DNA from: Rhodospirillaceae bacterium
GTDB taxonomy: Bacteria > Pseudomonadota > Alphaproteobacteria > Rhodospirillales > Rhodospirillaceae
Assembly: GCA_947476695.1 (NCBI GenBank)
Contig: CANJRD010000007.1
Coordinates: 1-64,000 of the forward strand
DNA: 64,000 nucleotides
Direction: 5' to 3'
Shown here: positions 26,139 through 36,052 of the stretch, piece by piece
How positions within the stretch are numbered: position 1 is the stretch's first letter
Layout of the letters: each line of letters starts with the position of its first letter
Translations under genes and position numbers: made by a program
Notes under the pieces: generated by a model
What the model saw: the letters and a program-made list of their open reading frames with translations, nothing else
The model's database searches: none
Told to the model about the DNA's origin: nothing

Positions 26139-29100
26139 TTACGCCGCTTCGACCATGTCCGCGGCGGCCTTGAGGTCGACCGACACCAGGCGGGAGACGC
26201 CGCGTTCCGCCATGGTGACGCCGAACAGGCGGTCCATGCGGGCCATCGTCATGCGGTGGTGGGTGACCACCAGCGCGCGCGTGCCGGTCTGCTGGGTGAT
26301 TTCCTGCAACAGGGTGCAGAAGCGGTCGACGTTGGCGTCGTCCAACGGGGCGTCGGCTTCGTCCAGCACGCAGATCGGGGCGGGGTTGGTCATGAACACG
26401 GCGAACAGCAGTGCCAGCGCGGTCATGGTCTGCTCACCGCCCGACAGCAGGCCGAGGTTGCCGAGGCGCTTGCCCGGCGGGCTGGCCATGATCTCAAGAC
26501 CGGCTTCGAGCGGATCATCCGCTTCGATCATCGTCAGGTGCGCGCGGCCGCCGCCGAACAGACGCGTGAACAGGTTGGAGAAGTGACCGTTCACTTCGTT
26601 GAAGGACTTCAACAGGCGCTCACGGCCTTCCTTGTTCAGCTTCTGGATGCCTTCGCGCAGGCGCGCGATGGCGGCGATGAGGTCGTCGCGTTCGGTCGTC
26701 AGGCCTTGGATGCGTTCGCCCAGTTCGTTGCTTTCCTGTTCGGCGCGCAGGTTGATCGCGCCCAGGTTCTCGCGCTCGCTGAGGAAACGCTGCAGGCGCT
26801 TCTCGGCGGTCTCGAGGGGTGGCGACTCTTCGCCTTCCTCAAGACGGGTGTGGGCACGCACGTCTTCCGGGGTGCAGCCGATCTTCTCGGCGATGTTGCC
26901 GTCGATGACGGCCATCGACTGCTCGCCCTGGGTCACGCGGCTTTCGCGGCGCACGCGGTCTTCGCGCACGTCGGCCAGCGCATGCTCGGCCTGCTTCAAG
27001 GTGCGGTCGGCTTCGGTCAGGCGCTTCTCCCCGACGGCCAGCGCATCGGCGGCCTGGGCGCGTGCTTCTTCGGCGACGTTCAGCTGATCCATCAGTTCGG
27101 AACGCTGGGCGTTGATCTCTTCCGGACGGCTGGCGAGTTGTTCGATCTCTTCGCTGGCGGCGCCTTTGCGCTCGGACAGGGCTTCGATCTGGCGTTCGGC
27201 TTCGCCGCGGCGTGACGTCCACGAGTTCAGTTCGTTGGCGAGACCGGCGAGGCGGCGGGCGCGTTCGTCGGCCTGACGCGACAGGGCGTCGTAAACCGCG
27301 CGCGCTTCCATCAGTTCCTGGCGCAGGGCGCCGAGACCGCTGGTCTTCTGTTCGACTTGGGCGCGCAGCTCCGAGCCGTCGCCGAGTTCGTCGAGGCGCG
27401 CCTGGGCGACTTCGATCTGCCCGACGGCTTCCTCAAATTCGGTCTGAAGCTGGGCGCGGCTGTCTTCCAGACCTTGCACGCGCGACTGCAGCGCGGCGAC
27501 CTTCTGGCGCAGGATGCCGAGCGCATCGCGCGCTTGGTTACGCGATGTTTCCGCATTGCGCACGGCGGCGCGCGAAGTGGCTTCGTCGGCTTGCGCGGCG
27601 GCGACGGCGCGCTTGGCGTCTTCGGACGCCTGATTGGCTTCGTTCAATGCCGCGGTCGACTCTTCAAGCAGGCCGCGCAGTTCCTTCAGGCGGTTGCGCT
27701 GGCGCAGGCGCGTGGCGGCGGCGGTCGGCGCGCCGCTGGCGGAGAAGAAACCGTCCCAACGCCACAGATCGCCGGCGGTGGTGACAAGACGCTGGCCGGG
27801 GCGCAGTTGATCCTGCAGCGCAGCGCCGGCTTCGGCGCTGGCGACCACGCCGATCTGCGACAGGCGGCGGCCAAGGCGGCCGACCGCGCGCACGAAATCG
27901 CTGAGCGGGCGCACGTCGCCCGGCAGCGGCGAGGGCGCCAGGAACGCCGGCAGCATGTTCCAGCGCAGCGGCGAGGTATCGTCGCCGGCGGCGGACAGGT
28001 CGTCACCAAGTGCCGCGCCAAGGGCGCTTTCGTAGCCCGGCTCAACGGTGACCGAGTCAATGATCGGCGACCAGGCTCCTTGCGACTTCGGCTCGGCGAG
28101 CAGTTCTTCCAGCGCGACGGATTCCGCGTTCAGCTTCGCATAGGCGGTGTTCGCGGCTTGCTGTTGATCGCGCGCGGCTTCGTAAGCGGTCTGTGCGCCG
28201 GCGCGCGATTGTTCGGCGGCTTCCCAGGTGGCGCGGGCTTCGTCGGCGGCGACCTCGGCTTCGGCGGCGCGCGCTTCCTCGGCCTCGACGATTTCGGGGG
28301 CCAGGGCCGACTGACGTGCCGTCTCGATCTGCTGGGCGATGTCGGTCAGGCGGCGTTCGGCGCGCTGACGGCGCAGGTCGGCTTCGCTCAGCTGCTGGCG
28401 CACGCGCGCGCGCATCGTCTCGGTGTCGTTGAGCTGCTTGTTGAGCGCGGTGAGTTCTTCCTCGACCACCTCAACCGCCTTGGCGGCCGTCTTGAGGGCT
28501 TCGCGCGAACGCTCGCGCTCGTCGGCTTCGGCGGCGGAAGCCGCGTTCAGTTCATCCTGCTCGGCCGACAGCTTGGCCAGCGCTTCGTCGGCGTCGGCGA
28601 GACGGGCGGCTTCGCGCGCCACGTCTTCCTTGATCTGCATCAGCCGCATCTCGGCGGCTTCACGGGCGCGGGCCACGCGCTCGAGTTCCTCGTCGAGCTT
28701 GTCGCGCGCGATCGCCAGCACCTGACGGCGGGCGGCGGCTTCGGCTTCGGCCTTGCGCAGTTCCGGCATGTTGGCGGCGGCGTCGGCCTGGGCCGTCGCT
28801 GCGGCGGCGGCCTCGGCAGCGCGGTCCGCAACGGCGGCCTCGATCTCGGCCAGCGCCGTGCGGGCGGCCTCCATCTCGACGATCGCGTTGTCGCGCTTGA
28901 TGGTCAGGACGAGGGCTTCGGCGGCGCGGATGCTTTCGCTGACGGTGCGATAGCGGACGGCCTGGCGCGCCTGCTTCTTCAACGTCTCCAACTGCGCGTC
29001 GAGCTGCAGGATGACGTCGTTGAGGCGGTTCAGGTTGCCTTCGGCCGCCTGCAGGCGCAGTTCGGCTTCATGACGACGGCTGTGCAGGCCGGTGATGCCG

Positions 29101-29606
29101 GCGGCTTCTTCCAGCAGGTGGCGACGCTGCGCCGGCTTGGCGCTGATCATCGCGGCGATCTTGCCCTGGCTGACCAGCGCGGTGGAGCGCGCGCCGGTGG
29201 CGACGTCGGCGAACAGCAGCTGCACGTCCTTCGCGCGCACGTCGCGGCCGTTGACGCGGTACAGCGAGCCCTTGTCGCGCTCGATGCGGCGGGTGATTTC
29301 CAGATCGTCGTATTCGTTGAACTGCGCGGTGGCCTTGCGATCCGAATTGCCCAACATCAGCGAGACTTCCGCGATGTTGCGCGCGGGCCGGTCGCGGGTG
29401 CCGCCGAAGATCACTTCGTCCATGTCGCCGCCGCGCATCTGCTTGGCGGACGTCTCGCCCATGCACCAGCGCAGCGCTTCGACCAGGTTCGATTTGCCGC
29501 AGCCGTTGGGGCCGACGACACCGGTCAAACCCGGTTCGATGACAAGCTCCGTCGCATCGACGAACGACTTGAAACCCGACAGGCGTAGCTTATTGAACTC
29601 GACCAA
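26139..29606 (-). CDS. smc: chromosome segregation protein SMC
   Basis: 1155 residues. Walker A is VVGPNGCGKSN near residue 32; the C-terminal signature LLSGGEQTMTALALLFAV and Walker B CVLDEADAPLDDAN are near residues 1055-1095. Two long coiled-coils (rich in Ala, Glu, Arg) flank a central hinge near residues 500-640. The start is TTG at 29606 (VEFNKLRLSGFKSF follows, the canonical SMC start), with GAGG upstream. It is the ATPase of the condensin complex. It lies 68 bases after dsbA; dsbA-smc adjacency is typical of the class. Confidence 0.97.
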   Translation of the reverse strand: MVEFNKLRLSGFKSFVDATELVIEPGLTGVVGPNGCGKSNLVEALRWCMGETSAKQMRGGDMDEVIFGGTRDRPARNIAEVSLMLGNSDRKATAQFNEYDDLEITRRIERDKGSLYRVNGRDVRAKDVQLLFADVATGARSTALVSQGKIAAMISAKPAQRRHLLEEAAGITGLHSRRHEAELRLQAAEGNLNRLNDVILQLDAQLETLKKQARQAVRYRTVSESIRAAEALVLTIKRDNAIVEMEAARTALAEIEAAVADRAAEAAAAATAQADAAANMPELRKAEAEAAARRQVLAIARDKLDEELERVARAREAAEMRLMQIKEDVAREAARLADADEALAKLSAEQDELNAASAAEADERERSREALKTAAKAVEVVEEELTALNKQLNDTETMRARVRQQLSEADLRRQRAERRLTDIAQQIETARQSALAPEIVEAEEARAAEAEVAADEARATWEAAEQSRAGAQTAYEAARDQQQAANTAYAKLNAESVALEELLAEPKSQGAWSPIIDSVTVEPGYESALGAALGDDLSAAGDDTSPLRWNMLPAFLAPSPLPGDVRPLSDFVRAVGRLGRRLSQIGVVASAEAGAALQDQLRPGQRLVTTAGDLWRWDGFFSASGAPTAAATRLRQRNRLKELRGLLEESTAALNEANQASEDAKRAVAAAQADEATSRAAVRNAETSRNQARDALGILRQKVAALQSRVQGLEDSRAQLQTEFEEAVGQIEVAQARLDELGDGSELRAQVEQKTSGLGALRQELMEARAVYDALSRQADERARRLAGLANELNSWTSRRGEAERQIEALSERKGAASEEIEQLASRPEEINAQRSELMDQLNVAEEARAQAADALAVGEKRLTEADRTLKQAEHALADVREDRVRRESRVTQGEQSMAVIDGNIAEKIGCTPEDVRAHTRLEEGEESPPLETAEKRLQRFLSERENLGAINLRAEQESNELGERIQGLTTERDDLIAAIARLREGIQKLNKEGRERLLKSFNEVNGHFSNLFTRLFGGGRAHLTMIEADDPLEAGLEIMASPPGKRLGNLGLLSGGEQTMTALALLFAVFMTNPAPICVLDEADAPLDDANVDRFCTLLQEITQQTGTRALVVTHHRMTMARMDRLFGVTMAERGVSRLVSVDLKAAADMVEAA

Positions 29607-29674
29607 CGTGACCTCTTCGATCCCCCCACGGACGCAAAAAACGCCCGTGTGTCCCCGCTAAAAAACGACTTCGC

Positions 29675-30310
29675 TTACTTGGCTTTCGCGACTTGCTTGT
29701 CGAGAACCTTGGTGATGGCGTCGTAGCCGGCTTTGCCGGCGGCCAATCCCTCGACCTTCTCGTCGTTCACGTAGAACGTCGGCGTCGACTGCACGCCGTA
29801 GAGCGACGAGGCCTTGGACTGGATGTCCTTGATCTCTTTGAGCAGCGCTTCGTTCTTCAGGCAGGCGTCGACATCGGTGGCCGACATGCCCGCCAGCGCG
29901 GCGTAGCCCTTCAGGGGCTCGATGGGCGATGCGGCGCGCGCCCACTCCAGCTGATTTTTGTACATCAGCTCGATCATCTTCGCGCCCCGGCCTTCGGGCG
30001 CGCAGCGCGCCAGCGCGGCGGCGGCCATGCCAAGGCCGTCCAGCGGGTAGTCGCGGAAGACGAAGCGGATCTTGCCCGTGTCGATGTAGTTCTTCTTGAT
30101 GTCCGGGAAGACAGTGTTGGCGAAATCGGCGCAGTGCGGGCAGGTGAGCGAGGCGTACTCGATCACCGTCACCTTGGCCTTCGCGTCGCCCCAGATGAAT
30201 TCCTTATAGGTGACCGGCGCGGGCGCCTTCGGCGCGTCCGCGGCCATGACGCCGGACGCAAATCCAGCTGCCATTACCGCAGCGGCGAATAGCGTCGTCC
30301 GACGGCGCAT
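29675..30310 (-). CDS. DsbA-family thiol:disulfide oxidoreductase
   Basis: 211 residues from ATG 30310 (MRRRTTLFAAAV), chosen because GGGAG lies nine bases before it; ATGs 3 and 8 codons upstream are possible. A signal peptide ends near VMAAD. The thioredoxin-fold active site is CPHC in EYASLTCPHCADF, and the cis-Pro is in TPTFYVND. DsbA-like proteins introduce or isomerise disulfides in periplasmic proteins. It lies just upstream of smc. Confidence 0.92.
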   Translation of the reverse strand: MRRRTTLFAAAVMAAGFASGVMAADAPKAPAPVTYKEFIWGDAKAKVTVIEYASLTCPHCADFANTVFPDIKKNYIDTGKIRFVFRDYPLDGLGMAAAALARCAPEGRGAKMIELMYKNQLEWARAASPIEPLKGYAALAGMSATDVDACLKNEALLKEIKDIQSKASSLYGVQSTPTFYVNDEKVEGLAAGKAGYDAITKVLDKQVAKAK

Positions 30311-30561
30311 TCCAGACATCTCCCAGCTCCCCATTTCGCCCACCTGCACAAGATGGTGGGGTTACCTAACAAGGCTAACACCATTTGTGGAGGTTTTTAG
30401 ACGGGAGATCGGAAAGCTAAGAAAAGCGCCGTTTTTTAAGGCTCGCGCGACATGCGCAGCGGGCCGTTTGCGATGCGGCGGAGGGGATTCCAGAGAGACT
30501 CGGGGGGCCGACTCCGTCCGCGCTTCGCGCGCGACTCGGGCGCGGGCCGACGTGGCGGATC

Positions 30562-31431
30562 CTAGAACGCGTAGATCACGAAGGCGCCCGCGGTCGGCTG
30601 GTTCCGCGAACCGCGCATCTTCACCAGCGGATTGTTCGCAGCACCGCTCAACATCCGCGCATAGCCGACGGTGCCGAGCACCGACCAACGGTCGTTCAGG
30701 AGATATTCGGCGCTCAGGCGCACCGACGCATCGCGCAGGCCCGAACTCGCGCGGTAGATCGGCAGTCCGGAGGCGGCCGACTGACCCGGCGTGATGCCGA
30801 ACCATGTGCCCATCCACTTGCTGTCGGCCCAGGTCACCTGGGCGCCGATGTTGACGAACAGGCGGCGTGCGTCGACGACCCGGTAGTCGATCTGACCGTC
30901 GACCAGCCAGCCGCCGGTCGCGCCGGCGACGTCGTGGCGCGCGCGCACACGATAGCGGGCGTTGGAAACGCGATAGGCGACGTAGGCGCCCATCTCGAAC
31001 GAGGTCGAAATCCCGCCGACGCCGACGAGCTTCGGGCTGTCGCTGGTGGCGCGGCCCCAATCGATGTTGATCGTCGGGCCGGTGGACCAGGCCGACGTGT
31101 TGCTGCCCATACGGCCCCAGTTGCCGAGGAAGTTGACGCGAATGGCGTTGTTGTCGACTTCGATGAAATTGCGATAGCGCAGCGAAATGACGGGCGCGAC
31201 GCGCGTGCTCTTGCTGGAATCGCCGAAGAAGTTCGGCTGCATCACCGGGCCGAGACCGACGCGGATGCCGTGGATGCCCGGCGGCATCATGTCGAGCGCC
31301 TGGCCGACGAGATTGTCGAGGTTGTGCTCGAGGCTGCCGAAGTTGCTGAATAACTGGGCCTGTGCCGGTGCGGCGGCGCTGCTGGCGACCACGGCGGCGA
31401 TGAAGGCCGTGGCGATACGGCGGTTATTCAT
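30562..31431 (-). CDS. MipA/OmpV family outer-membrane protein
   Basis: 289 residues from ATG 31431, overlapping the dciA-like stop by 8 bases. A signal peptide (AAVVASSAAAPAQAQ) is followed by a beta-barrel with VGLGPVMQPNFFGDSS, PVISLRYRNF, DGQIDYRV and GTVGYARMLSG, ending in VIYAF with a terminal Phe. MipA/OmpV proteins are barrels that in some species scaffold murein hydrolases or bind metals. Its place between dciA and dsbA is unusual for the class. Confidence 0.88.
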   Translation of the reverse strand: MNNRRIATAFIAAVVASSAAAPAQAQLFSNFGSLEHNLDNLVGQALDMMPPGIHGIRVGLGPVMQPNFFGDSSKSTRVAPVISLRYRNFIEVDNNAIRVNFLGNWGRMGSNTSAWSTGPTINIDWGRATSDSPKLVGVGGISTSFEMGAYVAYRVSNARYRVRARHDVAGATGGWLVDGQIDYRVVDARRLFVNIGAQVTWADSKWMGTWFGITPGQSAASGLPIYRASSGLRDASVRLSAEYLLNDRWSVLGTVGYARMLSGAANNPLVKMRGSRNQPTAGAFVIYAF

Positions 31432-31984
31432 CGCGCGTGCGCCGGCGGCGGACAGCCGCGCCCAGGCGCGCGAGCGCGTCGCGGATTTCGGTGTCTTGGA
31501 CGTCGGATACATTGCGCGCGATTTCCTGCAGGCTTTCTGGCGAAAGGATCGGCTCCGCCTGACGTGCTGCGGCGAGCTTGGGCCCTTGTCCCGGGACCAC
31601 CTGCAGTTTCGCGACTGCTGGGTAGCCGAAGAACCGGTTCACACGCTCAACGATCTGCGGACCTTTTAGTTGCAAAACTGTCGCCGCCGCGCTGCTGGAA
31701 ACGCGCAGGAGCAGGGTGCCCCCCGCATCGGCATTGCCGCGCTCGCGCTTCAGGCTGGCGGGCGTGGCCAATTGGGCCAGCTCCGGACCGACGATATTGC
31801 TCCATTGGCCGATCAGTTCGGCGCCGGCGAGGCCGCGGCTGCCCAGAGCCGGCTTTGTAATACGTCCGACCAGATTGGCGATGCCGATGGGTCCACGCGC
31901 GATGCGCGGCGGTTCCTCGTCGGGCTTGCCGGTGGTCGGTTTGCCTTTCGCCGGCCTGTCGGTGCGATGCTTGCTTTGGACCAT
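31424..31984 (-). CDS. dciA: DciA/DUF721 family protein (replicative helicase loader)
   Basis: 186 residues. The DUF721 core is visible: IGQWSNIVGPELAQLATP, LLLRVSSSAAATVLQL and IVERVNRFFGYPAVAKLQV. DciA proteins load or assist the replicative helicase DnaB in bacteria without DnaC. The basic, disordered N-terminus (KHRTDRPAKGKPTTGK) fits. It is divergent from mutY (56 bases between starts), the usual arrangement. Confidence 0.88.
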   Translation of the reverse strand: MVQSKHRTDRPAKGKPTTGKPDEEPPRIARGPIGIANLVGRITKPALGSRGLAGAELIGQWSNIVGPELAQLATPASLKRERGNADAGGTLLLRVSSSAAATVLQLKGPQIVERVNRFFGYPAVAKLQVVPGQGPKLAAARQAEPILSPESLQEIARNVSDVQDTEIRDALARLGAAVRRRRTRDE

Positions 31985-32040
31985 GCGCCTGCGCAGTCTA
32001 CGGCGCGTCCCGCGAACAGAACAGGCCCCAGAGCAGACGG

Positions 32041-33117
32041 ATGTCCGTCCCCAAACCGACTTCCCGCGCTCTGCTGGCGTGGTACGACCGGCATCGTCGG
32101 CGCTTGCCGTGGCGCGCGTTGCCGGGGGAGCGGCCCGATCCGTATGCCGTGTGGCTGTCGGAGATCATGCTCCAGCAGACCACCGTCACGGCGGTGAAGC
32201 CTTATTATGAAGCGTTCCTCGCGCGCTGGCCCACGGTCGCGGACCTGGCCGCCGCGCCGTCCTCCGACGTCATGGCCGCCTGGGCGGGGCTGGGCTACTA
32301 CGCCCGCGCGCGCAATCTGCATGCCTGCGCGCAAACGGTCGCACGCGATTACGGCGGCGTATTCCCGGATACCGAAGAGGGGCTGCTGGCGCTGCCGGGC
32401 ATCGGCCCGTATACGGCCGCCGCGATTGCCGCGATCGCCTTCGACCGGGTCGCGACGGTGGTGGACGGCAATGTCGAACGCGTGATGGCGCGGCTGTTCG
32501 CGGTGACCGCGCCGCTGCCGGGCAGCAAGCCGCGCCTGAAGGAACGCGCCGCGACTCTCACACCCAAGGCTCGCGCCGGCGACTATGCGCAAGGCGTGAT
32601 GGACCTCGGCGCGACCGTCTGCACGCCGCGTTCGCCGAGTTGCGCGCTATGTCCGTGGATGGAACCGTGCCTGGCGCGCCGCGCCGGCATTCAGGAAACG
32701 CTGCCGGCCAAAGCGCCGAAGACCAAGACGCCGACGCGTCACGGCTTGGCGTTCTGGATCGTGCGCGGCGATGGCGCGGTGCTGTTGCGCCGTCGCCCGC
32801 CGAAAGGTCTGTTGGGCGGTATGATGGAAGTGCCCTCCACGCCCTGGCGCGCGAAAAGCTGGACGCTGGACGAAGCGTTGGCCGAAGCGCCCGCGAAAAC
32901 CACCGGCAAGCCAAAGTGGACCGTGCTGCCCGGCGGCGTCAGCCACACGTTCACGCATTTCCAACTTGAGCTGCAGGTGGCTGTCATCGATCTGCCATCG
33001 CGGCACAAGATTTCGGATGAAGAGGTCAGCTGGGTGCCGGTCGACAAGATTGGCGATGCCGGTCTCCCAAGTGTGATGGCGAAGATTGCTAAACATGCCT
33101 TGCGGCATTTGGCCTAA
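32041..33117 (+). CDS. mutY: A/G-specific adenine DNA glycosylase
   Basis: 358 residues. The glycosylase domain has SEIMLQQTTV (catalytic Glu), the helix-hairpin-helix LPGIGPYTAAAIAAIAF and the catalytic Asp in VVDGNVERV. The iron-sulfur cluster is C194-x6-C201-x2-C204-x5-C210. The C-terminal part (FWIVRGDGAVLLRRRP, then the GGMMEVP motif) is the NUDIX-like domain that reads 8-oxoguanine. It removes adenine mispaired with 8-oxoG. Confidence 0.96.
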   Translation: MSVPKPTSRALLAWYDRHRRRLPWRALPGERPDPYAVWLSEIMLQQTTVTAVKPYYEAFLARWPTVADLAAAPSSDVMAAWAGLGYYARARNLHACAQTVARDYGGVFPDTEEGLLALPGIGPYTAAAIAAIAFDRVATVVDGNVERVMARLFAVTAPLPGSKPRLKERAATLTPKARAGDYAQGVMDLGATVCTPRSPSCALCPWMEPCLARRAGIQETLPAKAPKTKTPTRHGLAFWIVRGDGAVLLRRRPPKGLLGGMMEVPSTPWRAKSWTLDEALAEAPAKTTGKPKWTVLPGGVSHTFTHFQLELQVAVIDLPSRHKISDEEVSWVPVDKIGDAGLPSVMAKIAKHALRHLA

Positions 33118-33176
33118 GGGCTGGCTATTAACGGGCACCTCGGGAACAATGACTCTCCGTCTGAGGTGAGGCCGCA

Positions 33177-35486
33177 ATGCCTGATAACGAACGCAACGAC
33201 GCCGCGAAAGCCGATCTCAAGGAAGCGGCGCTGCACTATCACCGCTTCCCGAAACCGGGAAAGCTGGAAGTCACCGCGACCAAGCCGCTCGCGAACCAGC
33301 GCGATCTCGCGCTCGCCTATTCACCGGGTGTGGCCGCCGCCTGCGAAGCCATCGTCGCCGATCCCGCGGAAGTCTCCACCGTCACGGGCCGCGCCAATCT
33401 CGTCGCCGTGGTGACGAACGGCACCGCCGTGCTGGGCCTCGGCCCCATCGGGCCGCTCGCCGCCAAGCCGGTGATGGAAGGCAAGGCGGTCCTGTTCAAG
33501 AAGTTCGCCGGCATCGATGTGTTCGATATTGAAATCGCCGAACGCGATCCCGCCAAGCTGATCGAAGTGATCGCGGCGCTGGAGCCGACCTTCGGCGCGA
33601 TCAATCTCGAGGACATCAAGGCGCCAGACTGCTTCATCGTCGAAGAAGCGCTGCGCAACCGGATGAAGATCCCGGTCTTCCATGACGACCAGCACGGCAC
33701 CGCGATTGTCGTCGCCGCCGCCGTCATCAACGGGCTCAATTTCCTCGGCAAGGATATCGCCACGGTGAAGGTGGTCTCCACCGGTGGTGGCGCGGCGGGC
33801 ATCGCCTGCTTGAACCAACTCGTCGCGCTGGGGCTGAAGCGCGAGAACGTCATCCTCTGCGATCATATCGGCGTCGTGTTCAAGGGCCGCACCCAGGACA
33901 TGACCGATCAGAAAGCGGAATACGCGGCCGATACAAAAGCGCGCAATTTGGCCGAAGCGATCCCGGGCGCGGATGTGTTCCTGGGCCTTTCGGCACCGGG
34001 CATCCTGAAGCCCGAGATGGTCAAGGCGATGGCGAGGAAGCCGTTCATCCTGGCGCTTGCCAATCCGGAACCGGAGATCCGCCCCGAGGTCGCGCGCGAA
34101 GCCGCACCCGATGCGGTGATCGCCACGGGGCGTTCGGATTATCCGAACCAGGTGAACAACGTTCTGTGCTTCCCCTACATCTTCCGGGGCGCACTCGATG
34201 TCGGTGCGACGACTATCAACGAAGCCATGAAGACGGCCTGCGTGGAAGCCATCGCGCGGCTGGCGCGCGGGGCGTCGTCGGATGTCGTCTCGACCGCTTA
34301 CGGCGGCGAGCAACTGCGCTTCGGCGCGGATTACCTGATCCCGAAGCCCTTCGATCCAAGGCTCATCTCCGAAATCGCACCGGCGGTGGCGAAAGCGGCG
34401 ATGGACTCCGGTGTCGCAACGCGGCCGATCGAAGATCTCGCGGCCTATCGCGACCGTCTAAGTCAGTTCGTTTATCGCTCCGCTTTCGTGATGAAGCCGG
34501 TGTTCGATCAGGCGCGCCGCGATCCGAAGCGCGTGGCCTTTGCCGAGGGCGAAGACGAACGCGTGCTGTTCGCGGTGAAGACGCTGATCGACGAGCGCAT
34601 CGCCAAGCCAACCCTTGTCGGCCGGCCGTTGGTGATTTCGCAGCGCATCCGCAAGCTCGGCCTCGGGCTCGAAGCGGGGCGCGACTATGACGTCGTCAAT
34701 CCGGAAGAGGATGCCCGCTACGGCGATTACTGGCGGCACTTCCATGGCCTGATGGAGCGCAAGGGCGTTTCGCCCGACACTGCGCGGACTATCGTGCGCA
34801 CCAACTCAACCGTCATCGCCTCGCTGATGGTGGCGCGCGGCGACGCCGACGCCATGATCTGCGGCACCTATGGCGAATACCCGTGGCATCTGCGCTATCT
34901 GATGGACATCCTGGGGCTGGCGAAAGGCGTGCATCGCGCTTCCGCGCTGAGCCTGCTGGTGCTCGAACAAGGTCCGGTGTTCATGTGCGACACTTTTGTC
35001 GCCGAGGATCCGAGCGCGGAAGACATCGCCGACATCGCCGTGCGCGCGGCGGCGAAGGTGCAGGACTTCGGCATCACGCCGAAAGCCGCGCTGATCGCCA
35101 CATCCAACTTCGGCTCACGCTCGACGGCGAACACCCGCAAGATGCGCCGCGCGCTGAAGATGCTGTTCGACGACTATCCGGGCTTCGAGGTCGAAGGTGA
35201 AATGCAGGCGGACGTGGCGCTGGACGAAGTCTTGCGCCAACGCATCTTCCCAAGCTCGAAGCTGAAAGGTGCGGCGAACCTGCTGATCATGCCGACACTG
35301 GAGGCGGCCAATATCGCCTTCAATCTCGTGCGTACGCTGGCCGGCGCCTTGCCGGTCGGCCCGATCCTGCTGGGCATCGACAAACCTGCGCACATCACCA
35401 CGCCGTCGGTGACCGCGCGCGGCCTGGTGAATCTCGCCGCCATCGCGGTGATCGACGCGCAAGTAAAGGCCAAGGGGGCGCCATGA
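33177..35486 (+). CDS. maeB: NADP-dependent malic enzyme with phosphotransacetylase-like C-terminal domain
   Basis: 769 residues, the size of the large two-domain MaeB. Residues ~1-430 form the malic enzyme: LAYSPGVAAACEAI, DIFDIE-like acid cluster, DDQHGTAIV and the cofactor motif STGGGAAGIACL. The C-terminal ~330 residues resemble phosphate acetyl/butyryltransferase (MICGTYGEYPWHL, ATSNFGS) and usually serve as a regulatory domain binding acetyl-CoA. It makes pyruvate and NADPH from malate. A GAGGTGAGG sequence precedes the ATG. The stop overlaps the start of the next gene by four bases. Confidence 0.95.
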   Translation: MPDNERNDAAKADLKEAALHYHRFPKPGKLEVTATKPLANQRDLALAYSPGVAAACEAIVADPAEVSTVTGRANLVAVVTNGTAVLGLGPIGPLAAKPVMEGKAVLFKKFAGIDVFDIEIAERDPAKLIEVIAALEPTFGAINLEDIKAPDCFIVEEALRNRMKIPVFHDDQHGTAIVVAAAVINGLNFLGKDIATVKVVSTGGGAAGIACLNQLVALGLKRENVILCDHIGVVFKGRTQDMTDQKAEYAADTKARNLAEAIPGADVFLGLSAPGILKPEMVKAMARKPFILALANPEPEIRPEVAREAAPDAVIATGRSDYPNQVNNVLCFPYIFRGALDVGATTINEAMKTACVEAIARLARGASSDVVSTAYGGEQLRFGADYLIPKPFDPRLISEIAPAVAKAAMDSGVATRPIEDLAAYRDRLSQFVYRSAFVMKPVFDQARRDPKRVAFAEGEDERVLFAVKTLIDERIAKPTLVGRPLVISQRIRKLGLGLEAGRDYDVVNPEEDARYGDYWRHFHGLMERKGVSPDTARTIVRTNSTVIASLMVARGDADAMICGTYGEYPWHLRYLMDILGLAKGVHRASALSLLVLEQGPVFMCDTFVAEDPSAEDIADIAVRAAAKVQDFGITPKAALIATSNFGSRSTANTRKMRRALKMLFDDYPGFEVEGEMQADVALDEVLRQRIFPSSKLKGAANLLIMPTLEAANIAFNLVRTLAGALPVGPILLGIDKPAHITTPSVTARGLVNLAAIAVIDAQVKAKGAP

Positions 35487-36052
35487 AGCGGCTTGTTGCA
35501 TCTCTGATCGCGGTGCTGGCGCTTCAGGCGCAAGCCGCTGACTCTGTGTCCACGCCAATGCCCGTGCCTGCCGACTACCGCACCTGGGTGTTCCTGACGG
35601 CGAGCCTCGATCTCAACTACAACGAACCGGTACCGGGGGCTGGGCGCATGTCGCTGCTCGACAACGTGTTCGTCAATCCGGACGCCTATCGCGCGTTCCT
35701 TGCCACGGGGGCTTGGCCCGACGGCACGGTGTTCGTGAAAGAGAACCGCCGCGCCGAAGCCGCCGGTTCCATTGCCCGCGAGGGCAAGACGCAGGGCGAT
35801 GTCGCCAGCATCGAATTGCACGCGAAGGACAAGGCGCGCTTTGGCGGTGACGGCTGGGCGTTCTACGTCTCCGACGGCAAACGCCCCGGCACCTACCTGC
35901 CGCGCTCGGCGTCTTGTTATTCCTGCCATGAAGACCATGGCGCGGTGGATACGACCTTCGTGCAGTATTACCCCACGCTGATCGAAACCGCGAAAGCGAA
36001 GCAGGTGCTCAGCGGCGCCTATCTCAAGGACGAGAACGGCAAGCATAAGTGA
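35483..36052 (+). CDS. cytochrome P460 family c-type protein
   Basis: 189 residues. Signal peptide (LVASLIAVLALQAQAAD), then PADYRTWVFLTASLDLN, a P460-domain start, and a single CxxCH heme site in SASCYSCHEDHGAVD near residue 150. Family members include hydroxylamine- or nitric-oxide-oxidising cytochromes with a cross-linked heme, and simple electron carriers. The ATG overlaps the maeB stop by four bases (translational coupling to a cytosolic malic enzyme is odd); the downstream ABC-type binding protein starts at the stop. Confidence 0.85.
   Translation: MKRLVASLIAVLALQAQAADSVSTPMPVPADYRTWVFLTASLDLNYNEPVPGAGRMSLLDNVFVNPDAYRAFLATGAWPDGTVFVKENRRAEAAGSIAREGKTQGDVASIELHAKDKARFGGDGWAFYVSDGKRPGTYLPRSASCYSCHEDHGAVDTTFVQYYPTLIETAKAKQVLSGAYLKDENGKHK

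Noticed and set aside
27357-29588. A 743-codon open frame on the plus strand opposite smc
   Set aside because: Its Gly/Arg/Phe-rich translation mirrors the coiled-coil codons of smc and matches nothing known.
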